DNA from: an uncultured Bacillota bacterium | GTDB taxonomy: Bacteria; Bacillota; Clostridia; Peptostreptococcales; Anaerovoracaceae | Direction of reading: 5' to 3' | DNA length: 5,459 nt | Assembly: GCA_946408315.1 (NCBI GenBank) | Contig: CAMJRV010000196.1 | Coordinates: 1-5,459, forward strand | Part shown: piece after piece, positions 1 to 5,336 of the stretch | How the letters are laid out: every line of letters starts with the position of its first letter | How positions within the stretch are numbered: the stretch's first letter is position 1 | Notes under the pieces: model-generated | Told to the model about the DNA's origin: nothing | Seen by the model: only the letters and a program-made list of their open reading frames with translations | Database searches by the model: none | Position numbers and translations under genes: made by a program

Positions 1-252
1 GATAAAGATCGTCAGCCTGGAACGGGCTCGGTCGCTTCTGTAACGGTCCACTGCCAGGCCGAAAATCCAGTTGACCACGATGGACAGCATCAACAGAAAA
101 ACAAATTTCGGCTCCCCCCAGGCGTAAAATCCCAAACTCGCAATGAGCAAAAAAAAGTTTTGCAGTTTCCGGTGTTTTCTCAGAACGGTATAGTATATCA
201 GCAAAACTGCCGGCAGGTAGCAGACAATAAATATCAATGAAGTAAAAAGCAT
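1..252 (-). CDS. MBOAT-family O-acyltransferase, AlgI/DltB-like (N-terminal part, runs off window)
   Basis: Reading the minus strand from the ATG at 252-250 gives 84 uninterrupted codons to the window edge, so the C-terminal part is missing. The start is well supported by AAGGAG (plus-strand 260-265) 7 nt upstream. The protein begins MLFTSLIFIVCYLPAVLLIY and then shows LLIASLGFYAWGEPKFVFLL and a stretch like SIVVNWIFGLAVDR. This order, with the FYAWGEP element between the second and third hydrophobic segments (about residues 4-22, 31-46 and 50-72), is typical of the N-terminus of AlgI-type membrane-bound O-acyltransferases. These move acyl groups, usually acetyl, across the membrane onto polysaccharides or other envelope polymers. 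The catalytic histidine region lies outside the window, so activity and substrate cannot be judged. It is divergent from the regulator gene. DltB is a less likely alternative because no dlt neighbours are visible. Confidence 0.85.
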   Translation of the reverse strand, partial: MLFTSLIFIVCYLPAVLLIYYTVLRKHRKLQNFFLLIASLGFYAWGEPKFVFLLMLSIVVNWIFGLAVDRYRSDRARSRLTIFI

Positions 253-289
253 ATTCTTTCTCCTTATGCAAAATCTTGAGCCGTCAAAT

Positions 290-318
290 ATTTTATCATA
301 TGGTGGCGGTTTTTGAAA
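290..318 (-). promoter_or_regulatory. Candidate promoter for the divergent acyltransferase gene
   Basis: On the minus strand, TTTCAA (plus 313-318) and TAAAAT (plus 290-295) are separated by 17 bp. The -10 matches consensus at 5 of 6 positions and the -35 at only 3 of 6. The predicted start would leave a short leader before the AAGGAG ribosome site. An overlapping TATGAT at 295-300 is an alternative -10. This is a by-eye call with a weak -35. Confidence 0.3.
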
Positions 319-322
319 CCTT

Positions 323-344
323 AAATCGTCGACATTGACGTTTT
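323..344. promoter_or_regulatory. Imperfect palindrome in the divergent intergenic region
   Basis: AAATCGTC and GACGTTTT flank the 6-bp spacer GACATT. The 8-bp arms pair except at one position, and the inner CGTC/GACG pairing is perfect. It lies just upstream of the candidate acyltransferase promoter and well upstream of the candidate regulator promoter, where a dimeric protein could act on either gene. The binding protein is unknown. Short palindromes of this size also arise by chance. Confidence 0.3.
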
Positions 345-364
345 GGCGTTTCTGCTTTACGGGA

Positions 365-411
365 GATGAAATGAAATGTTAATATTTATAATAAAGCGTT
401 AAGGCGTTACG
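365..411 (+). promoter_or_regulatory. Candidate promoter of the response regulator/kinase genes with a tandem repeat at the start point
   Basis: A perfect TATAAT sits at 387-392 in an A/T-rich stretch. No good -35 lies 16-18 bp upstream (GATGAA at 365-370 is the nearest), which would fit a promoter needing an activator or having low basal activity. Directly downstream, GCGTTAAG (396-403) and GCGTTACG (404-411) form an 8-bp tandem repeat with 7 of 8 matches, covering the expected start point near 399. GCTTTACGG (354-362) and GCGTTACGG (404-412) also match at 8 of 9 positions. OmpR-family regulators usually bind direct repeats, so autoregulation is possible but not shown. Confidence 0.35.
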
Positions 412-452
412 GATCCTAAAACCCGCCTTCCGGTGAAGAAAGGACAAACCCA

Positions 453-1139
453 ATGAGCAGAATATTACTTCTCGAAGATGATTTCAGTTTAATTGACGGA
501 CTTTCCCGTTTACTAAAAAGACAGGGCTTTGCCCTGGATGTCGCCCGAACAGTAAAAGAAGCCGATGACATCTGGACGGATGGAAAATATGATCTATTGA
601 TTTTGGACGTATCCCTGCCGGACGGTTCCGGCTTTGATGTATGTAAAAAGGTGCGCCAGGTATCAAAGGTTCCCATTCTGTTTTTAACCGCGTCGGACGA
701 AGAGATGGACATTGTCACTGGGCTTGACATCGGCGGTGACGATTATATCACAAAGCCGCTCAAGCTGGGAGTTCTCCTTTCGAGAATCAACGCATTGCTT
801 CGGCGGGCAAAGAATTTTGGAGCGGCCGATACGGAAATCATATCGGGTGGAATCAAAGTTCTGATGCTGCAGGGACAGGTCTATAAAAACGGGCGGCTTT
901 TGGATTTAACGGCAGCGGAATACCGGCTGCTCTGTCTCCTCATGCAAAATTCCAACATCGTACTTTCCAAAGAAAAAATCCTGGATAAGCTATGGGATGG
1001 CGAGGAGAACTATGTGGATGACAACACCTTGGCGGTATATATCCGCAGGCTGAGAATGAAGATCGAAGACGACCCGGGGGAGCCTCAAATGCTGTTGACG
1101 GTCAGGGGTATGGGCTACAAATGGAATGCGGTGAAATGA
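453..1139 (+). CDS. OmpR/PhoB-family response regulator
   Basis: The 228-residue protein has the usual length and two-domain order of the OmpR family. The receiver domain (about 1-118) shows the acidic pair D9/D10, the phosphorylation site D52 in ILDVSLPDGSGFD, T79 in LFLTA and K101 in ITKPL. The winged-helix DNA-binding domain (about 130-226) includes LTAAEYRLLCLLMQN, the recognition-helix stretch VDDNTLAVYIRRLRMKIE and the C-terminal hairpin LLTVRGMGYKW. All residues needed for phosphotransfer are present. The start is supported by AAGGA at 440-444, 8 nt upstream. The kinase begins 12 nt after its stop, so the two are a cognate cytoplasmic regulator and membrane kinase. The likely targets are the ATPase/permease promoter at 2108-2136 and its own promoter. 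That is an inference from gene order, as the DNA site recognised cannot be read from the protein. Confidence 0.96.
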   Translation: MSRILLLEDDFSLIDGLSRLLKRQGFALDVARTVKEADDIWTDGKYDLLILDVSLPDGSGFDVCKKVRQVSKVPILFLTASDEEMDIVTGLDIGGDDYITKPLKLGVLLSRINALLRRAKNFGAADTEIISGGIKVLMLQGQVYKNGRLLDLTAAEYRLLCLLMQNSNIVLSKEKILDKLWDGEENYVDDNTLAVYIRRLRMKIEDDPGEPQMLLTVRGMGYKWNAVK

Positions 1140-1145
1140 GGTGAT
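1138..1145 (+). promoter_or_regulatory. Strong ribosome binding site overlapping the regulator stop codon
   Basis: GAGGTGAT is an 8-base match to the complement of the 16S rRNA 3' end. It begins inside the TGA stop of the response regulator (1137-1139) and is 6 nt from the kinase ATG at 1152. It selects that ATG over the GTG at 1141 and the ATG at 1144, which are in other frames. The overlap suggests translation of the two genes is linked. Confidence 0.85.
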
Positions 1146-1151
1146 GGTACA

Positions 1152-2111
1152 ATGATGATTACATGGCTGCCTTACGGTACACTGAGCCTTGTCCTGATTA
1201 TATTGATCCTATTTATTCTGCTGCTCTCCTTGTGCGCACTGGCCGCTTGTTTCCTTTATTTCCGAAAGCAAAATCAGATTATGGAAGCAGCCACAGCTCA
1301 AATTAATTTATATTTCTCGGGAAATACGGATGTCCGTATTGATTGCGACAGGGAAGGCAGTATGTATAAGCTGTTTCATGCGGTAAATACCCTGGCGGCA
1401 TCGCTCAATGCCCACGCAGTCAAGGAACAGGAAGGAAAAGAATTTTTAAAGAATACGATCTCTGATATTTCCCACCAGCTCAAAACACCTCTTGCTGCCC
1501 TCTCGATTTACAATGGGCTGCTGCAGGAGGAGACAGAAGATCCGGCCGCCGTACAGGAATTGGCTGCAAGGTCGGAAAAAGAGATTGAACGAATCGAAGT
1601 GCTCGTCCAAAACCTTTTGAAAATTACGAAGCTGGACGCGGGTTCGATTGTCATAAAAAGGAGGTCTGAAAACATAGCGGATATGATACACGACCTTGCT
1701 GAGCATTTTGAATTTCGTGCCAGGGAAGAACAGAAGACAGTCGTTTTGTCAGGGCCTGAAGATGTCCTGCTTTTCTGCGACAGGGATTGGATGACGGAAG
1801 CGATCAGCAACATTGTAAAAAACGCTCTCGACCATACGATTGCCGGAAATCAAATTAAGATCGAGTGGAAAACGCTCCCGGCTGTCACCCAGATCGCCAT
1901 AAATGACGATGGCAGCGGCATACACCCCGAAGACATTCACCATATTTTCAAACGGTTCTACCGCAGCCGCTTCTCCAAGGATATGCAAGGGATCGGCCTT
2001 GGGCTGCCGCTTGCAAAGGCAATCATCGAAGCACATGACGGTAATATTACAGCAGACAGTAATTTGGGCAAAGGGAGTACATTTGTTTTAAGTTTTCCTA
2101 CCCTCCTTTGA
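1152..2111 (+). CDS. Sensor histidine kinase with one membrane segment and no extracellular sensor domain
   Basis: The 319-residue protein starts at ATG 1152 (a second ATG follows at once). One hydrophobic stretch, about residues 11-37, is followed by RKQ, suggesting N-out/C-in topology. There is no second N-terminal helix and therefore no extracellular loop. Residues about 45-95 form a short HAMP-like linker with alternating hydrophobic residues. The dimerization domain carries the phosphoacceptor H108 in ISDISHQLKTPLAAL. The ATPase domain shows the N box EAISNIVKNALDHT (N220, N224), G1 NDDGSGI (251-257), the F box IFKRFYRSR and G2 GIGLGLPLAKA. All catalytic motifs are intact. It should phosphorylate D52 of the upstream regulator. 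With no sensor domain, its input probably comes from the membrane or from the downstream transporter, as in transporter-coupled kinases of Firmicutes. That coupling is inferred from context. Its stop codon lies inside the next promoter's -35 box. Confidence 0.95.
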   Translation: MMITWLPYGTLSLVLIILILFILLLSLCALAACFLYFRKQNQIMEAATAQINLYFSGNTDVRIDCDREGSMYKLFHAVNTLAASLNAHAVKEQEGKEFLKNTISDISHQLKTPLAALSIYNGLLQEETEDPAAVQELAARSEKEIERIEVLVQNLLKITKLDAGSIVIKRRSENIADMIHDLAEHFEFRAREEQKTVVLSGPEDVLLFCDRDWMTEAISNIVKNALDHTIAGNQIKIEWKTLPAVTQIAINDDGSGIHPEDIHHIFKRFYRSRFSKDMQGIGLGLPLAKAIIEAHDGNITADSNLGKGSTFVLSFPTLL

Positions 2112-2119
2112 CAAAGGAG
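2103..2119 (+). repeat. Short perfect inverted repeat over the kinase stop codon
   Basis: CTCCTTT and AAAGGAG are perfect 7-bp arms with the 3-base loop GAC. The kinase stop TGA (2109-2111) and the TTGACA -35 box (2108-2113) fall inside it. In readthrough RNA it could form a small hairpin hiding an SD-like AAAGGAG. No U-tract follows, so it is not a typical terminator. Confidence 0.55.
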
Positions 2120-2136
2120 AGTAACCTTACTAAAAT
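2108..2136 (+). promoter_or_regulatory. Strong sigma-A-type promoter for the ABC transporter genes
   Basis: TTGACA (2108-2113) is a perfect -35 box. It is followed by a 17-bp spacer and TAAAAT (2131-2136), which matches the -10 consensus at 5 of 6 positions. Transcription would start near 2143, giving a leader of about 95 nt before the ATPase ATG at 2238. The promoter lies in the end of the kinase gene, so the transporter genes can be expressed apart from the regulator and kinase genes. Because the core elements are near consensus, regulation is more likely to include repression or attenuation than to depend wholly on activation. Confidence 0.7.
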
Positions 2137-2162
2137 GTAAGCAAAAATTCATGTGAGAGTAA
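2117..2162 (+). repeat. Pair of GAGAGTAA direct repeats flanking the -10 region
   Basis: GAGAGTAA occurs exactly at 2117-2124 and at 2155-2162, 38 bp apart, on either side of the -10 palindrome. With GTAAG at 2137-2141, the GTAA core is present three times on this strand and once inverted (TTAC 2127-2130) within about 42 bp. This could be a multi-site binding region, but the motif is short. Confidence 0.4.
2126..2141. promoter_or_regulatory. Palindromic operator candidate centred on the -10 box
   Basis: CTTACTAAAATGTAAG has perfect arms CTTAC (2126-2130) and GTAAG (2137-2141), with the six bases between them being exactly the TAAAAT -10 box. Read as TTACT-AAAA-TGTAA it is one base away from the TnACA-N4-TGTAA pattern known for BceR-type regulators. 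Those sites normally lie upstream of the -35 box; here a bound protein would cover the -10. Extra GTAA half-sites lie at 2121-2124 and 2159-2163. The binder could be the upstream response regulator or an unlinked repressor. Confidence 0.5.
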
Positions 2163-2169
2163 GGGGCAG

Positions 2170-2241
2170 ATGTTAACGTGTCATCAGGCGATCGGAAAAG
2201 CTTCTCAAAAAGGATCGCCTGGAAAGCGGGATGAGATATGA
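2170..2241 (+). CDS. Possible 23-codon leader ORF coupled to the ATPase gene
   Basis: From ATG 2170 an open frame encodes 23 residues starting MLTCHQAIGKASQKGSPGKR. It ends at TGA 2239-2241, which overlaps the ATPase start in the ATGA arrangement. A plausible but closely spaced AAGG/AAGGGG (2161-2166) precedes the ATG. The stem at 2185-2221 lies wholly within this ORF, so ribosomes translating it would open the stem and could restart at the ATPase ATG, whose own SD is weak. The peptide resembles no family I recognise, has no signal peptide or membrane segment, and is mildly basic. A chance ORF is quite possible at this length; the coupling geometry is the main support. Confidence 0.3.
   Translation: MLTCHQAIGKASQKGSPGKRDEI
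2185..2221 (+). promoter_or_regulatory. 9-bp stem-loop in the ATPase leader
   Basis: CAGGCGATC (2185-2193) and GATCGCCTG (2213-2221) are perfect complements with a 19-base loop, extendable by one U-G pair (2184/2222). The stem ends 16 nt before the ATPase ATG, next to the weak SD-like GGGATGA (2228-2234). No run of T follows, so it does not look like an intrinsic terminator. It may affect translation or mRNA stability. It could also be a site for a DNA-binding protein, as the arms form a wide palindrome. Confidence 0.6.
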
Positions 2242-2921
2242 ATTTATTAGAGGTAAAGGGGGTCGGCAAGACCTACGGAACAGGTGAAACCGCGGTCAAC
2301 GCATTAAGAAATGTTACCTTTTCCATTCCAAAAGGGGAATTTGTCGCGGTTGTAGGGGAATCCGGCTCGGGAAAGAGCACGCTGCTCAATATGATCGGGG
2401 GGCTGGATACCCCTACTTCCGGTAAGGTGCTGATCGACGGAAACGATATTTTCAGGATGAAGGAGGAAAATCTCACTATTTTTCGCCGAAGAAATATCGG
2501 CTTTGTTTTTCAGGCCTTTAACCTGATACCGGAACTGAATGTCGAGCAGAACATTACATTTCCCATTTTGCTCGACTACAAGAAGCCTGATCAGGCTTAT
2601 GTTGAAGAGCTTCTTACCGTGCTGGCCCTAAAAGACAGGCGGAATCACCTGCCCCGCCAGCTATCCGGGGGACAGCAGCAGCGTGTGGCAATCGGACGCG
2701 CGTTAATTACCCGCCCTATGCTGATTCTTGCGGATGAACCTACCGGAAATCTGGACAGTCAGAACAGCAGCGAGGTAATCTCGCTTCTGAAAACAGCATC
2801 GAAACGCTATCAGCAGACAATCATCATGATTACCCACAACCGGAGCATTGCTTCTGCGGCTGACCATGTGCTGCAAGTATCGGACGGTATTCTCACAGAT
2901 TTAGGAGGGTATGCCGAATGA
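2238..2921 (+). CDS. ABC transporter ATP-binding protein (LolD/MacB/SalX type)
   Basis: The 227-residue nucleotide-binding protein is of normal length for the LolD/MacB/BceA group. It shows Walker [10 protein letters not shown] (40-48), Q-loop Q92 in [16 protein letters not shown], signature LSGGQ (142-146) followed by [10 protein letters not shown], Walker B MLILADEP (D166, E167), D-loop GNLDS and H-loop H200 in MITHN. All ATP-binding and hydrolysis residues are intact. It would act as a cytoplasmic homodimer powering the adjacent permease. The start fits the family N-terminus, although its SD (GGGATGA, 2228-2234) is weak compared with the neighbours. Translation may be helped by the overlapping leader ORF. 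The stop overlaps the permease ATG by 4 bp. The group includes exporters and mechanotransmission machines for antimicrobial peptides, lipoproteins or envelope signals, and the substrate cannot be read from this subunit. Confidence 0.97.
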   Translation: MNLLEVKGVGKTYGTGETAVNALRNVTFSIPKGEFVAVVGESGSGKSTLLNMIGGLDTPTSGKVLIDGNDIFRMKEENLTIFRRRNIGFVFQAFNLIPELNVEQNITFPILLDYKKPDQAYVEELLTVLALKDRRNHLPRQLSGGQQQRVAIGRALITRPMLILADEPTGNLDSQNSSEVISLLKTASKRYQQTIIMITHNRSIASAADHVLQVSDGILTDLGGYAE

Positions 2922-5236
2922 ACAGCTATCTTGGCCTTGTTTCAGAGTATGCAAAAGTGCACAAAAAGAAAAACCGGCTGACCGTAATCTGTATTGCAAT
3001 ATCCGTCATGCTGGTAACGGCAATCTTCGGTATGGCCGATATGAGTATTCATGCGCAAATCAATGCGTACATTCAGCAGCAGGGCAATTTTCACGCCAAT
3101 ATTAAGGGAATATCAGATAGCGTTGCCAAGCAAATTGGCAGCCGCCGTGATATAAAGGTCTCTGATTGGGTCGGTATGGTTGAGGATACCGTCTATCAGG
3201 GAAAAAAACTCATTGTTCAAGGCAGCGGGCAGGAGCTTGCCGAACAGATGAACCTTTTGGTTCAGGATGGTAAATATCCGGTAACTGAACATGAAGCGCT
3301 GCTTGACAGACGGGCTTTAGAACAGTTCGGACTCTCCATAGGAGATAAAATAGAAGTACCCTTTGCCAACGGACAGACAAGGCAATACCGGATAACCGGC
3401 ACATATGAAGACTTTTCCGCTCTGGTCGGAAATGATGCCCACGGCCTGTTTCTTACAACAGCCGGTATTCGTGCGATTGGTTCGGAGCAATATGCGGAAT
3501 ATTACTTCATCCAATTTGAAAAAGGTGTGAACATCCGCCGTGCGCTTTCTGAAATCAAATCAGAGTATGGTTTAAGTGATGAGCAGCTTTCTCCAAACAC
3601 GAGGCTCCTTGGCCTTATGGGACAGAGTGATGACAGTGCGGTATGGCAGCTTTATCTTACAGCGGCGGTCCTGTTTGTTCTCGTGACAATGTCCGGCGTT
3701 TTTATGATTGCCGGAAGCTTCAATATGAGTGTTTTGGAGCGGACACAGTTTTTCGGCCTCCTTCGCTGTCTGGGCGCATCCAAACGGCAGATTAAGCGCT
3801 ATATCCGGCTGGAAGGTTTGCAGTACAGCTTGAAAGGGATTCCCATCGGGCTGTTTGCAGGCTGCCTTATCATGTGGGTTTCCGTATTCATTCTGAATAC
3901 CCTTGACCTGCGATTTGTTCTTCCTGAAATGCCCCTGTTTCAAATCAGTTGGCCCGGTATCGGGGCCGGGGCAGCAATCGGCTTTTTAGTGGTTATGCTC
4001 GCTTCCCGGGTGCCTGCAAAAAAAGCGGCGCAGGTGTCCCCCCAGGCCGCCGTAACCGGGAATATGAATCATGCCGCGAACCGGCAACTGAACAGGACTG
4101 CAAACGTAAAATTCCATGTAGATATCTCTATGGGCATCCATCATGCCGTCTCCGTAAAAAAGAATATGCTATTGACCGCAGGCTCCTTTGCGCTCAGCAT
4201 CATTTTACTTTTGAGTTTTACCGTGCTGATCGATTTCATGGATCATGCCGCAAATCCATTGAAACCATATGCGCCTGATATTACGGTGATGGGAGCTGAC
4301 AATTCCTCCGCAATTGACCGCCCGGTTCTGGAGAAGATCAAGGCGCTTCCTCATATCAAACAGCTATACGGCAGAATGTTTTGCTATGATATACCGGCAG
4401 ACAGCAAGGGACGAAACGGTACTGTTACTCTGGTGTCTTATGACGAGCCGCAGTTTCATTGGGCGGAAGAAATGCTGATCGATGGAGAGATGAAGAGCGT
4501 GCGAAACGGCGCAGGAGTATTGATCGGCTATGATAAGGCAGAAAAGTTCCGTTGGAAAATCGGGGACCCGATTGCCCTCAACATATCCGGCAAGCCTTAT
4601 GAGGTTCAAATTGCGGGGATTCTTTCCGATATTCCTTTTGACGCAGCGGGCTCCGAATGGGTACTGATATGCTCAGAGACGGTATTTACCAAATTGACCG
4701 GGATTGCGGATTACACAATCATAGATATGCAGGTCGAAGAAGACATTTCCTCACAGGTGAGAAGTATTGTACCGCCGGAAATGCGGCTGCTTGACAAGCA
4801 GCAGGGCAACCAGGAAACTCGCACAGCTTACTATACGATGGCTATCTTCGTATACGGATTTGTATTTGTAATCGCATTGGTAGCGTTTATCAATATATTG
4901 AATACGGTAAACACCAGCGTTTCAAGCCGGATCGGCAATTATGGAATGATGCGGGCGGTAGGGATGTCAATGAAACAGCTCAAAAGGATGGTCACAGCCG
5001 AAGCCGCCGCCTACGCTATATCCGGCAGCCTGGCAGGTGGTATTCTAGGGCTTCTCCTGCATCGCTTCTTTTTTGAAATGCTGATTACATCCAATTGGGG
5101 AGAGCTTTGGCAGCCTCCCTTCCCCGTTTTAGCGATTACAATTTCGACTTCAGTCCTGACTGCTTTTCTTGCAGTTATTTCACCTGTAAGGACAATGGAA
5201 AAGATAAATATCATAAACATGGTAAATGCCGGATAG
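2918..5236 (+). CDS. FtsX/MacB-type ABC transporter permease, duplicated 4+4 helix form
   Basis: The 772-residue protein starts at ATG 2918, overlapping the ATPase stop (ATGA), with AGGAGG (2903-2908) 9 nt upstream. Hydrophobic segments lie near residues 21-40, 244-267, 305-327, 345-363, 417-439, 640-662, 695-715 and 735-755. This gives two repeats of helix, roughly 200-residue extracellular domain, then three helices. Each ectodomain contains a MacB-like element: LSIGDKIEVPF...YRITGTYED in the first, and RWKIGDPIALNI...YEVQIAGIL in the second. Each half also has the FtsX-like cytoplasmic element after its second helix, ERTQFFGLLRCLGASKRQIKR (first) and GNYGMMRAVGMSMKQLKR (second). Both halves of the channel are therefore in one chain, working with the ATPase dimer. 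BceB instead has ten helices and a single large ectodomain, so this is not a BceB orthologue. No membrane-fusion protein is encoded nearby. The substrate is unknown; a peptide or envelope-active compound is likely from context. Confidence 0.93.
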   Translation: MNSYLGLVSEYAKVHKKKNRLTVICIAISVMLVTAIFGMADMSIHAQINAYIQQQGNFHANIKGISDSVAKQIGSRRDIKVSDWVGMVEDTVYQGKKLIVQGSGQELAEQMNLLVQDGKYPVTEHEALLDRRALEQFGLSIGDKIEVPFANGQTRQYRITGTYEDFSALVGNDAHGLFLTTAGIRAIGSEQYAEYYFIQFEKGVNIRRALSEIKSEYGLSDEQLSPNTRLLGLMGQSDDSAVWQLYLTAAVLFVLVTMSGVFMIAGSFNMSVLERTQFFGLLRCLGASKRQIKRYIRLEGLQYSLKGIPIGLFAGCLIMWVSVFILNTLDLRFVLPEMPLFQISWPGIGAGAAIGFLVVMLASRVPAKKAAQVSPQAAVTGNMNHAANRQLNRTANVKFHVDISMGIHHAVSVKKNMLLTAGSFALSIILLLSFTVLIDFMDHAANPLKPYAPDITVMGADNSSAIDRPVLEKIKALPHIKQLYGRMFCYDIPADSKGRNGTVTLVSYDEPQFHWAEEMLIDGEMKSVRNGAGVLIGYDKAEKFRWKIGDPIALNISGKPYEVQIAGILSDIPFDAAGSEWVLICSETVFTKLTGIADYTIIDMQVEEDISSQVRSIVPPEMRLLDKQQGNQETRTAYYTMAIFVYGFVFVIALVAFINILNTVNTSVSSRIGNYGMMRAVGMSMKQLKRMVTAEAAAYAISGSLAGGILGLLLHRFFFEMLITSNWGELWQPPFPVLAITISTSVLTAFLAVISPVRTMEKINIINMVNAG

Positions 5237-5267
5237 TCATTGAATCCCAGGACCATTTAAGCACATG

Positions 5268-5303
5268 AAAAGCTCCCCGAGTTTACTCCGGGGAGCTTTT
5301 TTT
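5268..5303 (+). terminator. Rho-independent terminator, probably shared by convergent genes
   Basis: AGCTCCCCG (5271-5279) and CGGGGAGCT (5289-5297) form a perfect 9-bp GC-rich stem followed by seven T (5297-5303, the first one pairing in the stem). Three upstream A (5268-5270) can lengthen it. It lies 31 nt after the permease stop. On the minus strand the same stem is followed by only TTTTC, so it may also stop pnp transcripts, though less efficiently. Confidence 0.93.
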
Positions 5304-5321
5304 CGCCTTGCGGCGGTTTTT
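5304..5321 (+). terminator. Possible minor backup hairpin
   Basis: Right after the main terminator, CGCC (5304-5307) and GGCG (5312-5315) form a 4-bp stem with loop TTGC, followed by G and five T. The stem is short, so this is at best a weak secondary stop signal for plus-strand readthrough. Confidence 0.25.
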
Positions 5322-5336
5322 CTGATTCAGCCGTTC

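Noticed and set aside
335..363. TTGACG at 335-340 as a -35 box for the regulator gene
   Set aside because: No -10-like hexamer occurs 16-18 bp downstream; the TATAAT at 387-392 is much too far away.
2103..2119. Inverted repeat as an intrinsic terminator after the kinase
   Set aside because: The stem is only 7 bp with a 3-base loop and is followed by AGTAACC, not a run of T. It also coincides with a promoter -35 box.
2911..3105. Alternative ATG at 2911 just after the AGGAGG site
   Set aside because: It is in a different frame and is too close to the SD. The ATG at 2918 opens the 772-residue permease with 9-nt spacing and the usual ATGA overlap.
3572..3943. Open frame of about 123 codons on the minus strand
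   Set aside because: It lies wholly within the permease gene, shows no family motif, and its opposite strand encodes the conserved FtsX-like element and membrane helices.
3949..4278. Open frame of about 109 codons on the plus strand in another frame
   Set aside because: It is inside the permease gene and is rich in R, C and G residues, as expected from an out-of-frame reading, with no recognisable domain.
2238..5236. Naming the transporter genes bceA and bceB
   Set aside because: The permease has two ectodomains in a 4+4 helix arrangement, whereas BceB has ten helices and one large ectodomain; the kinase also has one, not two, membrane helices. The module is only analogous in layout.
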